Below are positions 1 to 8,189 of a stretch of DNA of 58,503 bases, in pieces; positions within the stretch are counted from its first letter, which is position 1, and each line of letters starts with the position of its first letter. A model generated the notes under the pieces. That model made no database searches. It was not told where the DNA came from and saw only the letters and a program-made list of their open reading frames with translations. Source of the DNA: an uncultured Roseburia sp. (lineage in GTDB: Bacteria > Bacillota > Clostridia > Lachnospirales > Lachnospiraceae); NCBI GenBank assembly GCA_947642555.1, contig CANRSX010000032.1, positions 1 through 58,503 on the forward strand, given 5' to 3'. A program made the position numbers and the translations under genes.

Positions 1-90
1 ATCATACAATGCAAGCTGCTCATCCCGAAATTTACAATACAGATATGCGTTTTTCCTGGTTTCCTTTGTTATATCAGCCACCCCCCCCCC
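1..90 (-). other. Unassigned left-edge fragment
   Basis: The minus strand keeps one open frame to the window edge (reading ADITKETRKNAYLYCKFRDE and on), so it may be part of a gene that continues outside. I do not recognise it. It ends at a run of eleven C at 81-91, where the transposase remnant begins. The abrupt change of content at a homopolymer could be a real junction or an assembly or slippage artefact. Confidence 0.25.
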
Positions 91-445
91 CTAAAAAGTC
101 AATTGCAGTACAGTCAATTTATTGACCATTTTAGTGTAGCAAATCTTATACTGTTTGTCAATAACGTGGCTCAAATATCTTCGAAACTGCATGTCCTGTT
201 TCAACTCGCCAAAAGAACCTTCTGCCTGGATGCTCCTGTTTGTCCGCAGTAGAATTCCTTCATCAGAGACTATCCTCTCCAAATCCTTTTTTTCTATCCG
301 TCCGATATCATTCTTATATTTCCTTGTTTTTGAAATCGCATAATTCGATGGCCTGATAAATGCCAGCTGCTGGTTCTTATCTAAGAAAACGTAATTCTCC
401 TCACTTTCATACCATGCATCTGCAATGATTTTTTGTAAAGGAGCT
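91..445 (-). pseudogene. IS1182-like transposase remnant (C-terminal part)
   Basis: The minus strand encodes an uninterrupted piece of a transposase C-terminal region. It reads through IADAWYESEENYVFL, then KTRKYKNDIGRIEKK, then the family-typical RSIQAEGSFGELKQDMQFRR. From memory this matches IS1182-type (DDE) transposases. The N-terminal catalytic part is missing. After RRYLS the sequence leaves the family pattern (HVIDKQYKICYTK) and stops at the poly-C run. It is therefore truncated at both ends and cannot be active. A perfect 7-bp stem with a GCAA loop (448-465) sits at its upstream end and may mark an insertion target or element end. Confidence 0.7.
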
Positions 446-475
446 GCGCACTAATTGCTTAGTGCGACAGTCCAT

Positions 476-529
476 AAAAAAACGCCGGGGCGTGCAAAAA
501 CATAATGTTTCTGCAGCCTCCCGGCGTTT
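476..529 (-). terminator. Rho-independent terminator of flagellin
   Basis: On the minus strand AACGCCGGG (520-528) pairs with CCCGGCGTT (481-489). The loop carries a second inverted repeat (GCAGAAACAT/ATGTTTTTGC), and a T-run (476-482) follows. It lies 12 bases after the flagellin stop codon. Confidence 0.88.
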
Positions 530-540
530 ATTAATCTGAC

Positions 541-2148
541 TTACTGCAACAGGGAAAGTACGCCCTGCGTGGACTGGTTTGCCTGTGCCAGCATCGACTG
601 TCCAGCCTGTGCGAGAATGTTGTTCTTGGAGTACTCGACCATCTCCTCCGCCATGTCGGTATCGCGGATACGGGACTCTGCCGCGGTGGTGTTTTCCACG
701 ACGTTGTCGAGGTTTGCGATCGTGTGCTCTAAGCGGTTCTGAACCGCACCGAGAGCGGAACGCTGTGCGGATACCTGCTGAATCGCTGCGGCAATCGTGT
801 CAATCGCTGCGGTCGCTGTATCCTCCCCGTCAACCTTTAAGCCGTTTACGCCGATTCCAGCCGCACTCATCGCCTCAATCGTCACACTGATCTTGTTCGT
901 GTCCGTAGAGTCCGCACCTACATGCAGTCTCAGCTCGAGCGCTTCCGCCACGGTCGCGGTTGTCGCATAATTCGTAAGATCCGCTTCCGCCACTTCCGTT
1001 GTCGCATCTTTATCGGAAAAGATCTTGTCACCGTTTGCAAGCATATCGTCAAGCTGATGCGCTGCTACTTCCTTGCCGTCCTTGTCGTAAAGCTGAGCAG
1101 GTTTTGTCTCTTCCGGTGTAAAATTGTAGTCTGTACCGGCCACAGCTGCCGTCTGGCTTACAGTAGCAGCTACCTTGTACAGCGTATCACCATTTCCAAC
1201 CGCTGTAATAATCTCCGCATCTGTAAGCGCTGTTGTACCGCCTTCTGCATACACCGCGCCTGCCTTCGTCACCGTCTCGGGCGCAACGGTGATTGTTGTT
1301 CCATCTGCCACTGCTGCTATTGTAATTGTAGCTCCTCCGAGCGCAGTCTGCATCGCTCCATTTGCATGCGTAGTTCCATCCGGAGCCACCCAGTTATTAT
1401 TGTTCTGATCCCAGGTATAGGTTCCAACCTGTGTCCCTGCTGCAATTGTACCAATATTGGTAATATTTGTTGTATCACTTGTCGTTGCCGACATCGGATT
1501 TACCGTACAGTATGCAGCGTCTGTTGCATCTGCCGCATCCTGATTTGTGACTGTCGCTGCATCCTTATAAATTGTCGTTCCAGCTGCCAAAGCTGTCTTT
1601 ACTTCATCTTCTGTCAATGCAGTTGTCTGCTCATCTTTTGCATAGAAATCAGTAATGTTATTCAATGCGGTAAAACTTGCCGGTGTCGTAACCTCCTTAT
1701 AAGAATACACCGTCTTCGTCCCCTTCGCCTCATCACCCTTCAGCAGATAAGTCTCATTGAACTTTGTGGTCTCCGCCACACGATCGATCTCCGTCACCAG
1801 CTGGTCGATCTCCGCCTGGATCGCGTCGCGGTCGGACTGGCTGTTGGTCCCGTTCGCCGACTGCACTGCCAGCTCGTTCATACGCTGTAACATGGAATGC
1901 ACTTCCGTTAACGCACCCTCGGCAGTCTGTACGCAGGAAACGCCGTCCTGTGCGTTTGCAGATGCCTGATCGAGGCCTCTGATCTGCTTTCTCATCTTCT
2001 CGGAGATCGTTAATCCCGCCGCGTCATCCGCCGCGCGGTTGATCTTATAACCCGAAGAAAGCTTCTCGGAAGACTTCGCCTGCTGTCCTGTCGTGACACC
2101 TAACATTCTGTTCGCGTTCATTGCCGTTAAATTGTGCTGTACTACCAT
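541..2148 (-). CDS. hag: Flagellin (filament protein)
   Basis: A 535-aa flagellin, exported through the flagellar type III apparatus and polymerised into the filament. The conserved N-terminal D0/D1 region (residues 1-140, starting [14 protein letters not shown]) and C-terminal D1/D0 region (about 455-535, ending [11 protein letters not shown]) flank a variable domain at about 145-405. The TLR5 contact positions known from Salmonella FliC are kept: R89, L93, Q96 in [14 protein letters not shown], and E113. The variable domain holds three degenerate copies of a motif of about 33 residues, starting near 168, 299 and 353. Two cysteines, C72 and C214, are unusual for a flagellin. The start is supported by GGAGGT at 2155-2160. 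csrA lies just upstream on the same strand. Confidence 0.97.
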   Translation of the reverse strand: MVVQHNLTAMNANRMLGVTTGQQAKSSEKLSSGYKINRAADDAAGLTISEKMRKQIRGLDQASANAQDGVSCVQTAEGALTEVHSMLQRMNELAVQSANGTNSQSDRDAIQAEIDQLVTEIDRVAETTKFNETYLLKGDEAKGTKTVYSYKEVTTPASFTALNNITDFYAKDEQTTALTEDEVKTALAAGTTIYKDAATVTNQDAADATDAAYCTVNPMSATTSDTTNITNIGTIAAGTQVGTYTWDQNNNNWVAPDGTTHANGAMQTALGGATITIAAVADGTTITVAPETVTKAGAVYAEGGTTALTDAEIITAVGNGDTLYKVAATVSQTAAVAGTDYNFTPEETKPAQLYDKDGKEVAAHQLDDMLANGDKIFSDKDATTEVAEADLTNYATTATVAEALELRLHVGADSTDTNKISVTIEAMSAAGIGVNGLKVDGEDTATAAIDTIAAAIQQVSAQRSALGAVQNRLEHTIANLDNVVENTTAAESRIRDTDMAEEMVEYSKNNILAQAGQSMLAQANQSTQGVLSLLQ

Positions 2149-2154
2149 TTTTTT

Positions 2155-2203
2155 ACCTCCATGTGATGAAAAATTGTTCTGCCGCGGAATCCGTTCCTGC
2201 GGC
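2155..2203 (-). promoter_or_regulatory. Putative CsrA-binding leader of flagellin mRNA
   Basis: The leader RNA can form a hairpin at 2181-2203: GCCGC pairs with GCGGC, an A bulges, and GGAA pairs with TTCC, leaving the loop CGGA. The GGA in the loop and the second GGA in the Shine-Dalgarno sequence GGAGGT (2155-2160) give two CsrA-type sites about 30 nt apart. This is the layout known for B. subtilis hag, where CsrA binds one upstream hairpin and the ribosome-binding site. csrA is the adjacent gene. CsrA control of this gene is inference. Confidence 0.55.
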
Positions 2204-2305
2204 TGGTTGTGTTGTTGTTTTCTGCGCCATAGCGCAATTTTTTATAATAAGCCAGACCCCCAGGACAGCCTGACGTTATTATCATGATGGTTTTCTTCCT
2301 GCTGC

Positions 2306-2611
2306 TTACTTCTGTACAGCCTGACGTTTTGCGTCGGCCACACTGCCCGCCGTTTTGCTGCCCGCCCGGCTCTCGCGCCGCTCCCTGCGGATGATCTGTG
2401 TGATCTCCCGCTTCGCCTCGTCCGAGATGCCCGCTTCCTTATAATAAGGCGTTTTCCCCTGATTCCCGCCCGCCGAGCTCCTTGCGATATTGACCTCGCG
2501 CGGCGCGTCGATCAGCAGATGAATGTTGTTTGCAGAGCCTCCCGAAAAGATCACGCGGATATCCTCGCCGATTCCGATATACTCTCCGGGGCGCAATGTA
2601 AGTTTCAGCAT
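2306..2611 (-). CDS. csrA: Carbon storage regulator CsrA with C-terminal extension
   Basis: CsrA is an RNA-binding homodimer that represses translation by covering GGA motifs. The N-terminal 50 residues fit the family: MLKLTLRPGEYIGIGEDIRV, then a beta strand and IDAPREVNIAR, which holds the conserved basic RNA-binding segment. At 101 aa it is clearly longer than usual (about 60-75 aa). The extra C-terminal 45-50 residues are highly charged (IIRRERRESRAGS). The ATG at 2611 is chosen because GGAGG lies just upstream and the fold starts there; a longer upstream frame is not family-like. No fliW is seen nearby, although FliW commonly antagonises CsrA in flagellated Firmicutes. The target is probably the flagellin mRNA downstream. 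Confidence 0.88.
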   Translation of the reverse strand: MLKLTLRPGEYIGIGEDIRVIFSGGSANNIHLLIDAPREVNIARSSAGGNQGKTPYYKEAGISDEAKREITQIIRRERRESRAGSKTAGSVADAKRQAVQK

Positions 2612-2704
2612 AAAAACCTCCCTGTTTTCCGAAGGAAAATGCGACTGCTCATGAAGGAGCAGAGGTTTTACCTCCCTGTTTCTGATCCATCCCGAATGCA
2701 ACAG

Positions 2705-2966
2705 TTCTTAATAAAATGTTGCATTTGAACGGATAAATTTTTTCGCTTTTTCGAGTTTTCGTGCTATATTCTGACACTTTGTTTTTCTATGCACATGGTT
2801 TATATTTTTATAGAGATAATGACGCATTTTTAGAAAGGAAACATCAAAAAACAGAAGTCATATAGGATAAAAAAAGATTATTGAAAAATAAAAAAAGACA
2901 CTAAACTTTCAAAGTCAGTGTCCGATATAATAAATGTAACGGAAAAATGCAACATTTTATTAAGAA
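2705..2966. repeat. AT-rich element with 22-bp terminal inverted repeats (MITE-like)
   Basis: The 22-mer at 2705-2726 (TTCTTAATAAAATGTTGCAT and two T) is an exact reverse complement of 2945-2966. The 262-bp interval is strongly AT-rich within a GC-rich chromosome and has no convincing gene. A further copy of AAATGTTGCATTT follows at 2965-2977, giving a local palindrome at 2949-2973. Size and terminal repeats suggest a miniature transposable element. No target-site duplication is obvious. Confidence 0.55.
2884..2922 (-). terminator. Minus-strand terminator inside the AT-rich element
   Basis: On the minus strand GACACT (2917-2922) pairs with AGTGTC (2897-2902). The hairpin is followed by seven T, A and five more T. 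It could end the minus-strand transcript predicted to start near 3153. Confidence 0.7.
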
Positions 2967-3010
2967 ATGTTGCATTTCAATATTCTAACAGTTTAAAAAC
3001 TGTTTTATCC

Positions 3011-3039
3011 TTGAATCCAAAAGATATGTATGTTATAGT
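3011..3039 (+). promoter_or_regulatory. Sigma-70 type promoter for a small RNA
   Basis: TTGAAT (3011-3016) and TATAGT (3034-3039) are separated by exactly 17 bases. Transcription would start near 3046, directly before the structured RNA. Confidence 0.65.
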
Positions 3040-3045
3040 AGAGAC

Positions 3046-3151
3046 ATAAAAGGGAAGCCATAGAAGCGGCTCTACCCTGTAAATAGCTAAATTTTCATTC
3101 AGCCGTCACTATTGCTGGTAGTGGCGGCTGTCTTTGGCTCTATGGTTTCCC
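3046..3151 (+). ncRNA. Structured small RNA, possible orphan antitoxin-type RNA
   Basis: An RNA of about 105 nt with strong nested pairing. GGGAAGCCATAG (3052-3063) pairs with CTATGGTTTCCC (3140-3151), closing the molecule. Inside, AGCCGTCACTA (3101-3111) pairs with TAGTGGCGGCT (3119-3129). It has its own promoter, and no convincing ORF. From memory it resembles RNAs that accompany small holin-like toxins in Firmicutes, but no toxin gene is visible here, so that identity is tentative. A promoter on the opposite strand faces it and would make a perfect antisense transcript. Confidence 0.5.
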
Positions 3152-3159
3152 ACAAACAT

Positions 3160-3187
3160 AGTATAACATATATGAATTTAATCGCAA
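3160..3187 (-). promoter_or_regulatory. Opposing minus-strand promoter
   Basis: On the minus strand TTGCGA (3182-3187) and TATACT (3160-3165) are 16 bases apart. The predicted start near 3153 is the 3' end of the plus-strand RNA, so the two transcripts would be fully complementary. The minus transcript could run to the terminator at 2884-2922. Confidence 0.5.
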
Positions 3188-3225
3188 CACAAAATTTCCA
3201 TCCTGCTTCTGCCGGCTTTAAAAAC

Positions 3226-5745
3226 TCACGCTCCGCCCAGCAGCCGCTCCACCAGCTTCACGCAGTCCGCGGCGTCCTTTGAGTATCCGTCCGCACCGAT
3301 CTCCTCCGCGAAGCTCTCCGTGATCGCCGCGCCGCCGATCACTACCCTGCAGTCCGCGCCTCTTTCCTTCACCAGCTCCACGACCTCTTTCATGCGCATC
3401 ATGGTCGTCGTCATAAGGGCCGACAGTCCGATGATCTTCGCATGCTCCGCGATGGCGGTATCCACGATCCGCTCCGCCGGCACATCTTTTCCGAGATCAA
3501 TCACGCGGTAGCCGTAATTTTTCAGCATCAGCACCACAAGGTTTTTCCCGATATCGTGAATGTCGCCCTCCACCGTCGCAACCACAAGCGTCGCCTTCTC
3601 TTCCCCCTCACCGCGCTTTAGCATGGGCTCCAGATATTCGATCGCCAGCTTCATGGTATTTGCCGATGCGATCAGCTGCGGAAGAAAATATTTCTGCTGG
3701 TCAAACAGCTCGCCGACCTCGTTGATTGCCGGGATCAGATGACCGTTTAAAACATGGTCAGGCTGTTCACCCGCCGCGAGAAGCGTCTTAACCTCATCGA
3801 GGATCGTTCCCTTATTCCCCTTTAATACTGCCTGCCAGACGCCGCTTCGCTCCGGCACGACCCTGCTTTGCTCCGGCGCGATCCCGCTTTCCGCTGTCCC
3901 GGGCATGGGCGCGGCTTCCTTCCGCACCGCCGTCCCGGGCACGAGCGCGGTCTCCCTGTATTCCGTCTGCCGCTCTGCTTTTTCCTTCTCCCGCCGCTCC
4001 CTCGCTTCCGCTACGGCGTTCATCCGCTCGATATAACGGATGTCGCTCCCCGGCTTATGCAGCAGCATGTCGGACGCAAACGCCGCATTCATCAGAAGCT
4101 CCTGGGAGGGATTCGCAATCGCCATCGTAAGCCCGTGCGCGATCGCCATCGTGAGAAACGCCGTATTGACAAAGCTGCGCTCCGGCAGGCCGAACGAGAT
4201 ATTGGAAAGCCCGCAGACCGTCGGCAGACCGAGCTCCTTACAGTAGTCAAACGTCTCGAAGCACTCGAGCGCAGCGGACGGATTTGCCCCGACCGTCGCC
4301 ACAAGCCCGTCCACGATGATATCCTCCTTTGCAAGTCCCGCCGCTTCTGCGCGCGCCACGATTTCCCGGATGATCGCATGTTTTTCCGCGGAATCCTTCG
4401 GCAGGCCCGCATCGGAAAGCGGCAGCAGGATAAACATTGCCCCGTACTTTTTTGCAATCGGAAGCAGTGCATCCATCTTCTCCGATTCCAGTGAAATCGA
4501 GTTAATCAGCGCCCGTCCCGGATAAATACGCAGCGCCGATTCGATGATATCCACATGGCTCGAATCGATACAGAGCGGCAGATCCACGGTGGACGTCACC
4601 TCGTAAATGACCTGCTCCATCATCGATTTCTCATCGATGCCGTTCATGCCCATGTTGACATCCAGGACGTCCGCCCCGTTCTTCTCCTGCTCCAGCGCCA
4701 TCGAGCGGACAAGGGAAAGGCTCCCCTCCTTTAACTCCGCCTGCAGCTTCTTCTTCCCCGTCGGATTGATGCGCTCGCCGATCACCATAAAACGCCCGCC
4801 CGGCACGATCTCCGCGGATTTCCGCTCCGACGTCAGCACGCGGCGCGCCTTTGTGAGCGGCTCCCTCACCGGCAGGCTGGCCACTGCGCCGGCGAGCGCC
4901 CGGATATGCTCCGGCGTTGTCCCGCAGCATCCTCCTATGATTGACGCTCCCGTCTCCACCAGCTCTTTCCCGGCCGCGGCAAACTCCTTTGGCGACGTGC
5001 GGTAAACGGTCGCGCCGTCCTTTAACTCCGGCAGCCCGGCATTCGGCTTCGCGAGGATCGGAACCGTCGCGTATTCCGCCATCTGCGCCACCAGCGGCAG
5101 CATCGCCTCCGGCCCCGTCGAACAGTTTAACCCGACGGCGTCCGCGCCCAGGCTCTGCAGTGTGACGACAGCTGTCGCGGGTTCTGTCCCGTAGAGCGTC
5201 CGTCCGTTCTCCTGATAGGTCAGGGACACCATCACCGGCAGCTCGCATACCTCGCGGATCGCAATCACCGCCGCGCGGCATTCCTGCAGGCTCATCATGG
5301 TTTCCACCACAAACAGATCCGCGCCCGCCTCACAGATCGCACGCGCCTGCTCGCGGTACACCTCCACGAGCTCCTCAAACATCAGATCCCCGATCGGGTA
5401 AAGCTGCTTTCCCGTCATCGTCAGGTCTCCGGCCACGTATGCCCTGCCCGCCGCCGCGGTTTTTGAGAGCGCAACCAGCTCCCGGTTCATGGACATAAGG
5501 CCGTCCGCAAGCCCGTATTCCGCAAGCTTGATCCTGCTCGCCGTAAAGGTCGGCGCGAACAGGATCTGCGTCCCTGCCGCCACATATTCCTCCTGCAATC
5601 CCAAAAGCACATCGGGGTGCTCTAAGATCCACTGCTCCGGGCAGACCCCCACCGGCATCCCCGCCTTCTGCAGATTCGTGCCCGTCGCACCGTCAAGTAT
5701 CACCGGCCCCTGTCCGGTAAGCGTTTTAAATTCTTCTCTGGTCAT
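3226..5745 (-). CDS. metH: Cobalamin-dependent methionine synthase lacking the reactivation domain
   Basis: Transfers a methyl group from methyltetrahydrofolate through cobalamin to homocysteine in the cytoplasm. The 839 residues run as homocysteine-binding barrel (GLNCSTGPEAM and GGCCGTTPEHI supply the zinc cysteines), pterin-binding barrel (MVIGERINPTGKKK onward), an Ala/Glu-rich linker, a helical cap, and the B12 domain with the DxHxxG motif in EGDIHDIGKNL. It ends right after the B12 domain, so the AdoMet reactivation domain of E. coli MetH is absent, as is common in clostridia where a separate protein does this job. The ATG at 5745 is preferred; a GTG at 5781 would overlap the upstream gene. 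It follows the radical SAM gene by 32 bases. Confidence 0.94.
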   Translation of the reverse strand: MTREEFKTLTGQGPVILDGATGTNLQKAGMPVGVCPEQWILEHPDVLLGLQEEYVAAGTQILFAPTFTASRIKLAEYGLADGLMSMNRELVALSKTAAAGRAYVAGDLTMTGKQLYPIGDLMFEELVEVYREQARAICEAGADLFVVETMMSLQECRAAVIAIREVCELPVMVSLTYQENGRTLYGTEPATAVVTLQSLGADAVGLNCSTGPEAMLPLVAQMAEYATVPILAKPNAGLPELKDGATVYRTSPKEFAAAGKELVETGASIIGGCCGTTPEHIRALAGAVASLPVREPLTKARRVLTSERKSAEIVPGGRFMVIGERINPTGKKKLQAELKEGSLSLVRSMALEQEKNGADVLDVNMGMNGIDEKSMMEQVIYEVTSTVDLPLCIDSSHVDIIESALRIYPGRALINSISLESEKMDALLPIAKKYGAMFILLPLSDAGLPKDSAEKHAIIREIVARAEAAGLAKEDIIVDGLVATVGANPSAALECFETFDYCKELGLPTVCGLSNISFGLPERSFVNTAFLTMAIAHGLTMAIANPSQELLMNAAFASDMLLHKPGSDIRYIERMNAVAEARERREKEKAERQTEYRETALVPGTAVRKEAAPMPGTAESGIAPEQSRVVPERSGVWQAVLKGNKGTILDEVKTLLAAGEQPDHVLNGHLIPAINEVGELFDQQKYFLPQLIASANTMKLAIEYLEPMLKRGEGEEKATLVVATVEGDIHDIGKNLVVLMLKNYGYRVIDLGKDVPAERIVDTAIAEHAKIIGLSALMTTTMMRMKEVVELVKERGADCRVVIGGAAITESFAEEIGADGYSKDAADCVKLVERLLGGA

Positions 5746-5777
5746 CCTGTTCTTCCTCTTCTTTATTCCTTCCGCCC

Positions 5778-6890
5778 TCACCGGATGTGAGCGGCAATCT
5801 CCTGCATCCTCTCATAGCATGCGTCAAAAAACATCCGGAATCCCTCGCAGAAATAATTTTCATATCCCTCCGCCGCGTGATTCCATTCACGGTGCCTCTG
5901 GCAGCCGCCCTTACAGATCTTAAAATACCGGCAGGCCCGACATTCTTCCGTGATCCTGCGGGATCGCTCCACGAACCCGATTTCTTCCCGCTTCCGATCC
6001 ATCGCATCCATCCGGCAGTCGTTAAAATTTCCCAGACAGTATTCGTCAAGCATGTAAAAATCACAGGGATATGCGCTCCCGTCCGCCTCGACCACGGTCT
6101 GAATGCCGCAGATTCCGCGCTGATCGCAGGACTCGGCCAGGCGTCCCGTCAGGATACCGATATAATTTTCAAAGCTGCGGATATAGGGCTGTTTTCCCCT
6201 CGCAAGATCCTGATACCACAGATCAAACAGCGTGGTCAGCGCCTTCCCGTACTGGCGCGGCGTCAGCGCGTACTTACTTTCCCCGCGCGGTTCCCCCAAA
6301 GGATCCAGACAGGCAATGTACTGCTGGTAACGCCAGCCGTTCCTCTCATACGCCCGGTAAATGTCCCCGATCTGATCCGCCGTATTCCCCGTGAGCACAG
6401 TCAGAATATTGTAATCCACCTCATACCGGTCCATCAGCCTGGTATGCTCCAGCACGCGGTCATACGTCGGATTCCCGGCAGCGTCATGGCGGTAGCGGTC
6501 ATGCGTGGCGCCCGTCCCGTCCACGGACACGCCGATTAAAAACTGATTGTCATGGAAAAACCGGCACCAGTCCTCATCCAGCCCAAACCCGTTGGTCTGG
6601 AGCGCATTATGGACGCGGATGCCGCCCCTGGCATATTTTTTCTGATAAAAAACCGCCTTTTCAAAAAAATCCAGCCCGCGAAGCGTCGGCTCCCCGCCCT
6701 GATAGGCGTAGGAAATCATGCCCTCCGCGCGCGCCATGGTTTTCCGGATCACATTTTTTAACGTCTCCTCCGTCATAAAACCGTAGGATTCCTGGCTGCG
6801 CTTCTTTGCCTCATCGCAGTAAAAACAGTAATCGCAGCGCATATTGCACATGCCGGAAGCAGGTTTCATCATGATATTTAATGCTGGCAT
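5778..6890 (-). CDS. Radical SAM/SPASM protein of the anaerobic sulfatase maturase type
   Basis: 370 aa. The N-terminus carries the CX3CX2C cluster motif in CNMRCDYCFYCDE, followed by QGGEPTL, and the C-terminal third carries SPASM-type cysteines (CDQRGICG, YPCDFY, CRACRYFKICKGGC). This layout fits anSME enzymes, which oxidise a cysteine or serine of sulfatases to formylglycine, and related peptide modifiers. No sulfatase gene is in the window, so the substrate is unknown. A good ribosome site (AAAGGAG) precedes ATG 6890. It sits between mnmA and metH with short gaps, suggesting co-transcription without an obvious functional link. Confidence 0.85.
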   Translation of the reverse strand: MPALNIMMKPASGMCNMRCDYCFYCDEAKKRSQESYGFMTEETLKNVIRKTMARAEGMISYAYQGGEPTLRGLDFFEKAVFYQKKYARGGIRVHNALQTNGFGLDEDWCRFFHDNQFLIGVSVDGTGATHDRYRHDAAGNPTYDRVLEHTRLMDRYEVDYNILTVLTGNTADQIGDIYRAYERNGWRYQQYIACLDPLGEPRGESKYALTPRQYGKALTTLFDLWYQDLARGKQPYIRSFENYIGILTGRLAESCDQRGICGIQTVVEADGSAYPCDFYMLDEYCLGNFNDCRMDAMDRKREEIGFVERSRRITEECRACRYFKICKGGCQRHREWNHAAEGYENYFCEGFRMFFDACYERMQEIAAHIR

Positions 6891-6905
6891 CTTATCTCCT
6901 TTCCG

Positions 6906-7991
6906 TCAGCAGCCGGTAATCGTCCCGCCGCCCGCCACATAATCGCCGGTATAGAGCACGACCGCCTGTCCCGGCGTCACCGCGCGCACCGGCTCTTTAA
7001 ATTCGCAGCAGATCTCATCCTCCCCGGTACGCCGCACGACACACGGGCTTCCTGCATGGTAATACCGGATCTTCGCCACAAGCTCCATCCCGTCTGTGAA
7101 GTCCGGCAGCGCCATAAAATTCAGCTGATTCGCGTACAGCCGGTCCGCATAGACCTCCGCGTCCGTTCCCAGCACAACTTCATTTGTCGCCGGCCGGATC
7201 TTTGTGACAAACACCGGAAATCCAAGCGCGATCCCCAGATGCTTTCTCTGCCCGACCGTGTAATGTGTGATCCCCCTATGCTTCCCTAAGATTTCTCCCT
7301 GTGGCGAGACAAAATTCCCGGGCGGCGGCACACATCCCCCGCATTCCCGGTCGATAAATCCCGCATAATCGTGATCCGGGATAAAACAGATCTCCTGGCT
7401 GTCTTTTTTATGCGCCACGGCAAGCCCCAGCTTTTCCGCGATCTCCCGGATCTGATCCTTCGTAAATTCCCCGACCGGCATTTTCGTGTGCGCCAGCTGC
7501 TCCTGCGTCAGGTTATAGAGCGCATACGTCTGATCCTTCGCCGCTGTGACCGAATTCCGGATGGCATACCTGCCGGTTTCCAGCCGCTCCACCCTCGCAT
7601 AGTGGCCGGTGGCAATATAATCCGCTCCGAGGGCAAGGCTCTTTTTTAACAGGGACTCCCATTTGACATAGCGGTTGCAGGCAATACAGGGGTTCGGCGT
7701 CCTCCCGCGCAGGTATTCCGCGGTAAAATAGTCCATCACCTTTTCCCGGAACTCCTGTTTAAAATTCATCACATAGTGAGGAATTCCGATTGCGTTCGCG
7801 ACCCGCCTGGCATCCTCCGCCGCGCGAAGGCCGCAGCATCCGCCCTCTTCCTCCTGCAGCGTGTCCGGCATATCCTGCCAGATCTGCATCGTGACGCCGG
7901 TCACCTCGTATCCCTGTTCTTTTAACAGATATGCCGCCACGGACGAATCCACCCCGCCCGACATTCCGACCACTACTTTTCTTCCTGACAT
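6906..7991 (-). CDS. mnmA: tRNA-specific 2-thiouridylase MnmA
   Basis: ATP-dependent enzyme that places sulfur on C2 of the wobble uridine of tRNA-Glu, -Gln and -Lys. 361 aa. The PP-loop SGGVDSSVAAYLL is near the N-terminus. The two catalytic cysteines are in NPCIACNRYVKW and DSQEICFIPD, and the C-terminal beta-barrel is intact. The open frame extends further upstream, but ATG 7991 has GGAGGA at good spacing and matches the family start. First gene of a likely mnmA-radical SAM-metH operon. Confidence 0.96.
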   Translation of the reverse strand: MSGRKVVVGMSGGVDSSVAAYLLKEQGYEVTGVTMQIWQDMPDTLQEEEGGCCGLRAAEDARRVANAIGIPHYVMNFKQEFREKVMDYFTAEYLRGRTPNPCIACNRYVKWESLLKKSLALGADYIATGHYARVERLETGRYAIRNSVTAAKDQTYALYNLTQEQLAHTKMPVGEFTKDQIREIAEKLGLAVAHKKDSQEICFIPDHDYAGFIDRECGGCVPPPGNFVSPQGEILGKHRGITHYTVGQRKHLGIALGFPVFVTKIRPATNEVVLGTDAEVYADRLYANQLNFMALPDFTDGMELVAKIRYYHAGSPCVVRRTGEDEICCEFKEPVRAVTPGQAVVLYTGDYVAGGGTITGC

Positions 7992-8077
7992 CCTCTTCCT
8001 CCACGATCCCGGTACGACCGGCATCCTGCCGCAGCAGCGGACCGCACGCTCCGCGCACGATCCCTGTGCTGACACAG

Positions 8078-8128
8078 AAAAAGCCCCCGGGCCGCATTGC
8101 GCTTCTGCGCCTGCGCAATCCCGAAGGC
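8078..8128 (-). terminator. Rho-independent terminator of the FliD-like gene
   Basis: On the minus strand GCCTTCGGG (8120-8128) pairs with CCCGGGGGC (8083-8091), with an inner GC-rich repeat, followed by five T. It separates the FliD-like gene from mnmA. Confidence 0.75.
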
Positions 8129-8189
8129 TTCCCGACACAATCCACCAGACGCCGCCGCGCTTTGCGGACAGCCTTTGGTTCACATTCCG

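Noticed and set aside
922..1890. 322-codon plus-strand frame rich in Cys and Arg
   Set aside because: Mirror of the flagellin variable domain; no plausible protein composition.
2204..2305. Sigma-28 promoter for flagellin
   Set aside because: No GCCGATAA-type -10 with a proper -35 was found; only a weak TATTAT region near 2241-2250.
3010..3060. Short hydrophobic ORF (18 codons, MASLLCLYYNIHIFWIQG) on the minus strand as a type I toxin
   Set aside because: No ribosome site, and the size and sequence do not match a toxin family I know.
7992..8189. Possible SAM or B12 riboswitch ahead of the mnmA-metH operon
   Set aside because: Only the terminator of the upstream gene is evident; no conserved riboswitch core.
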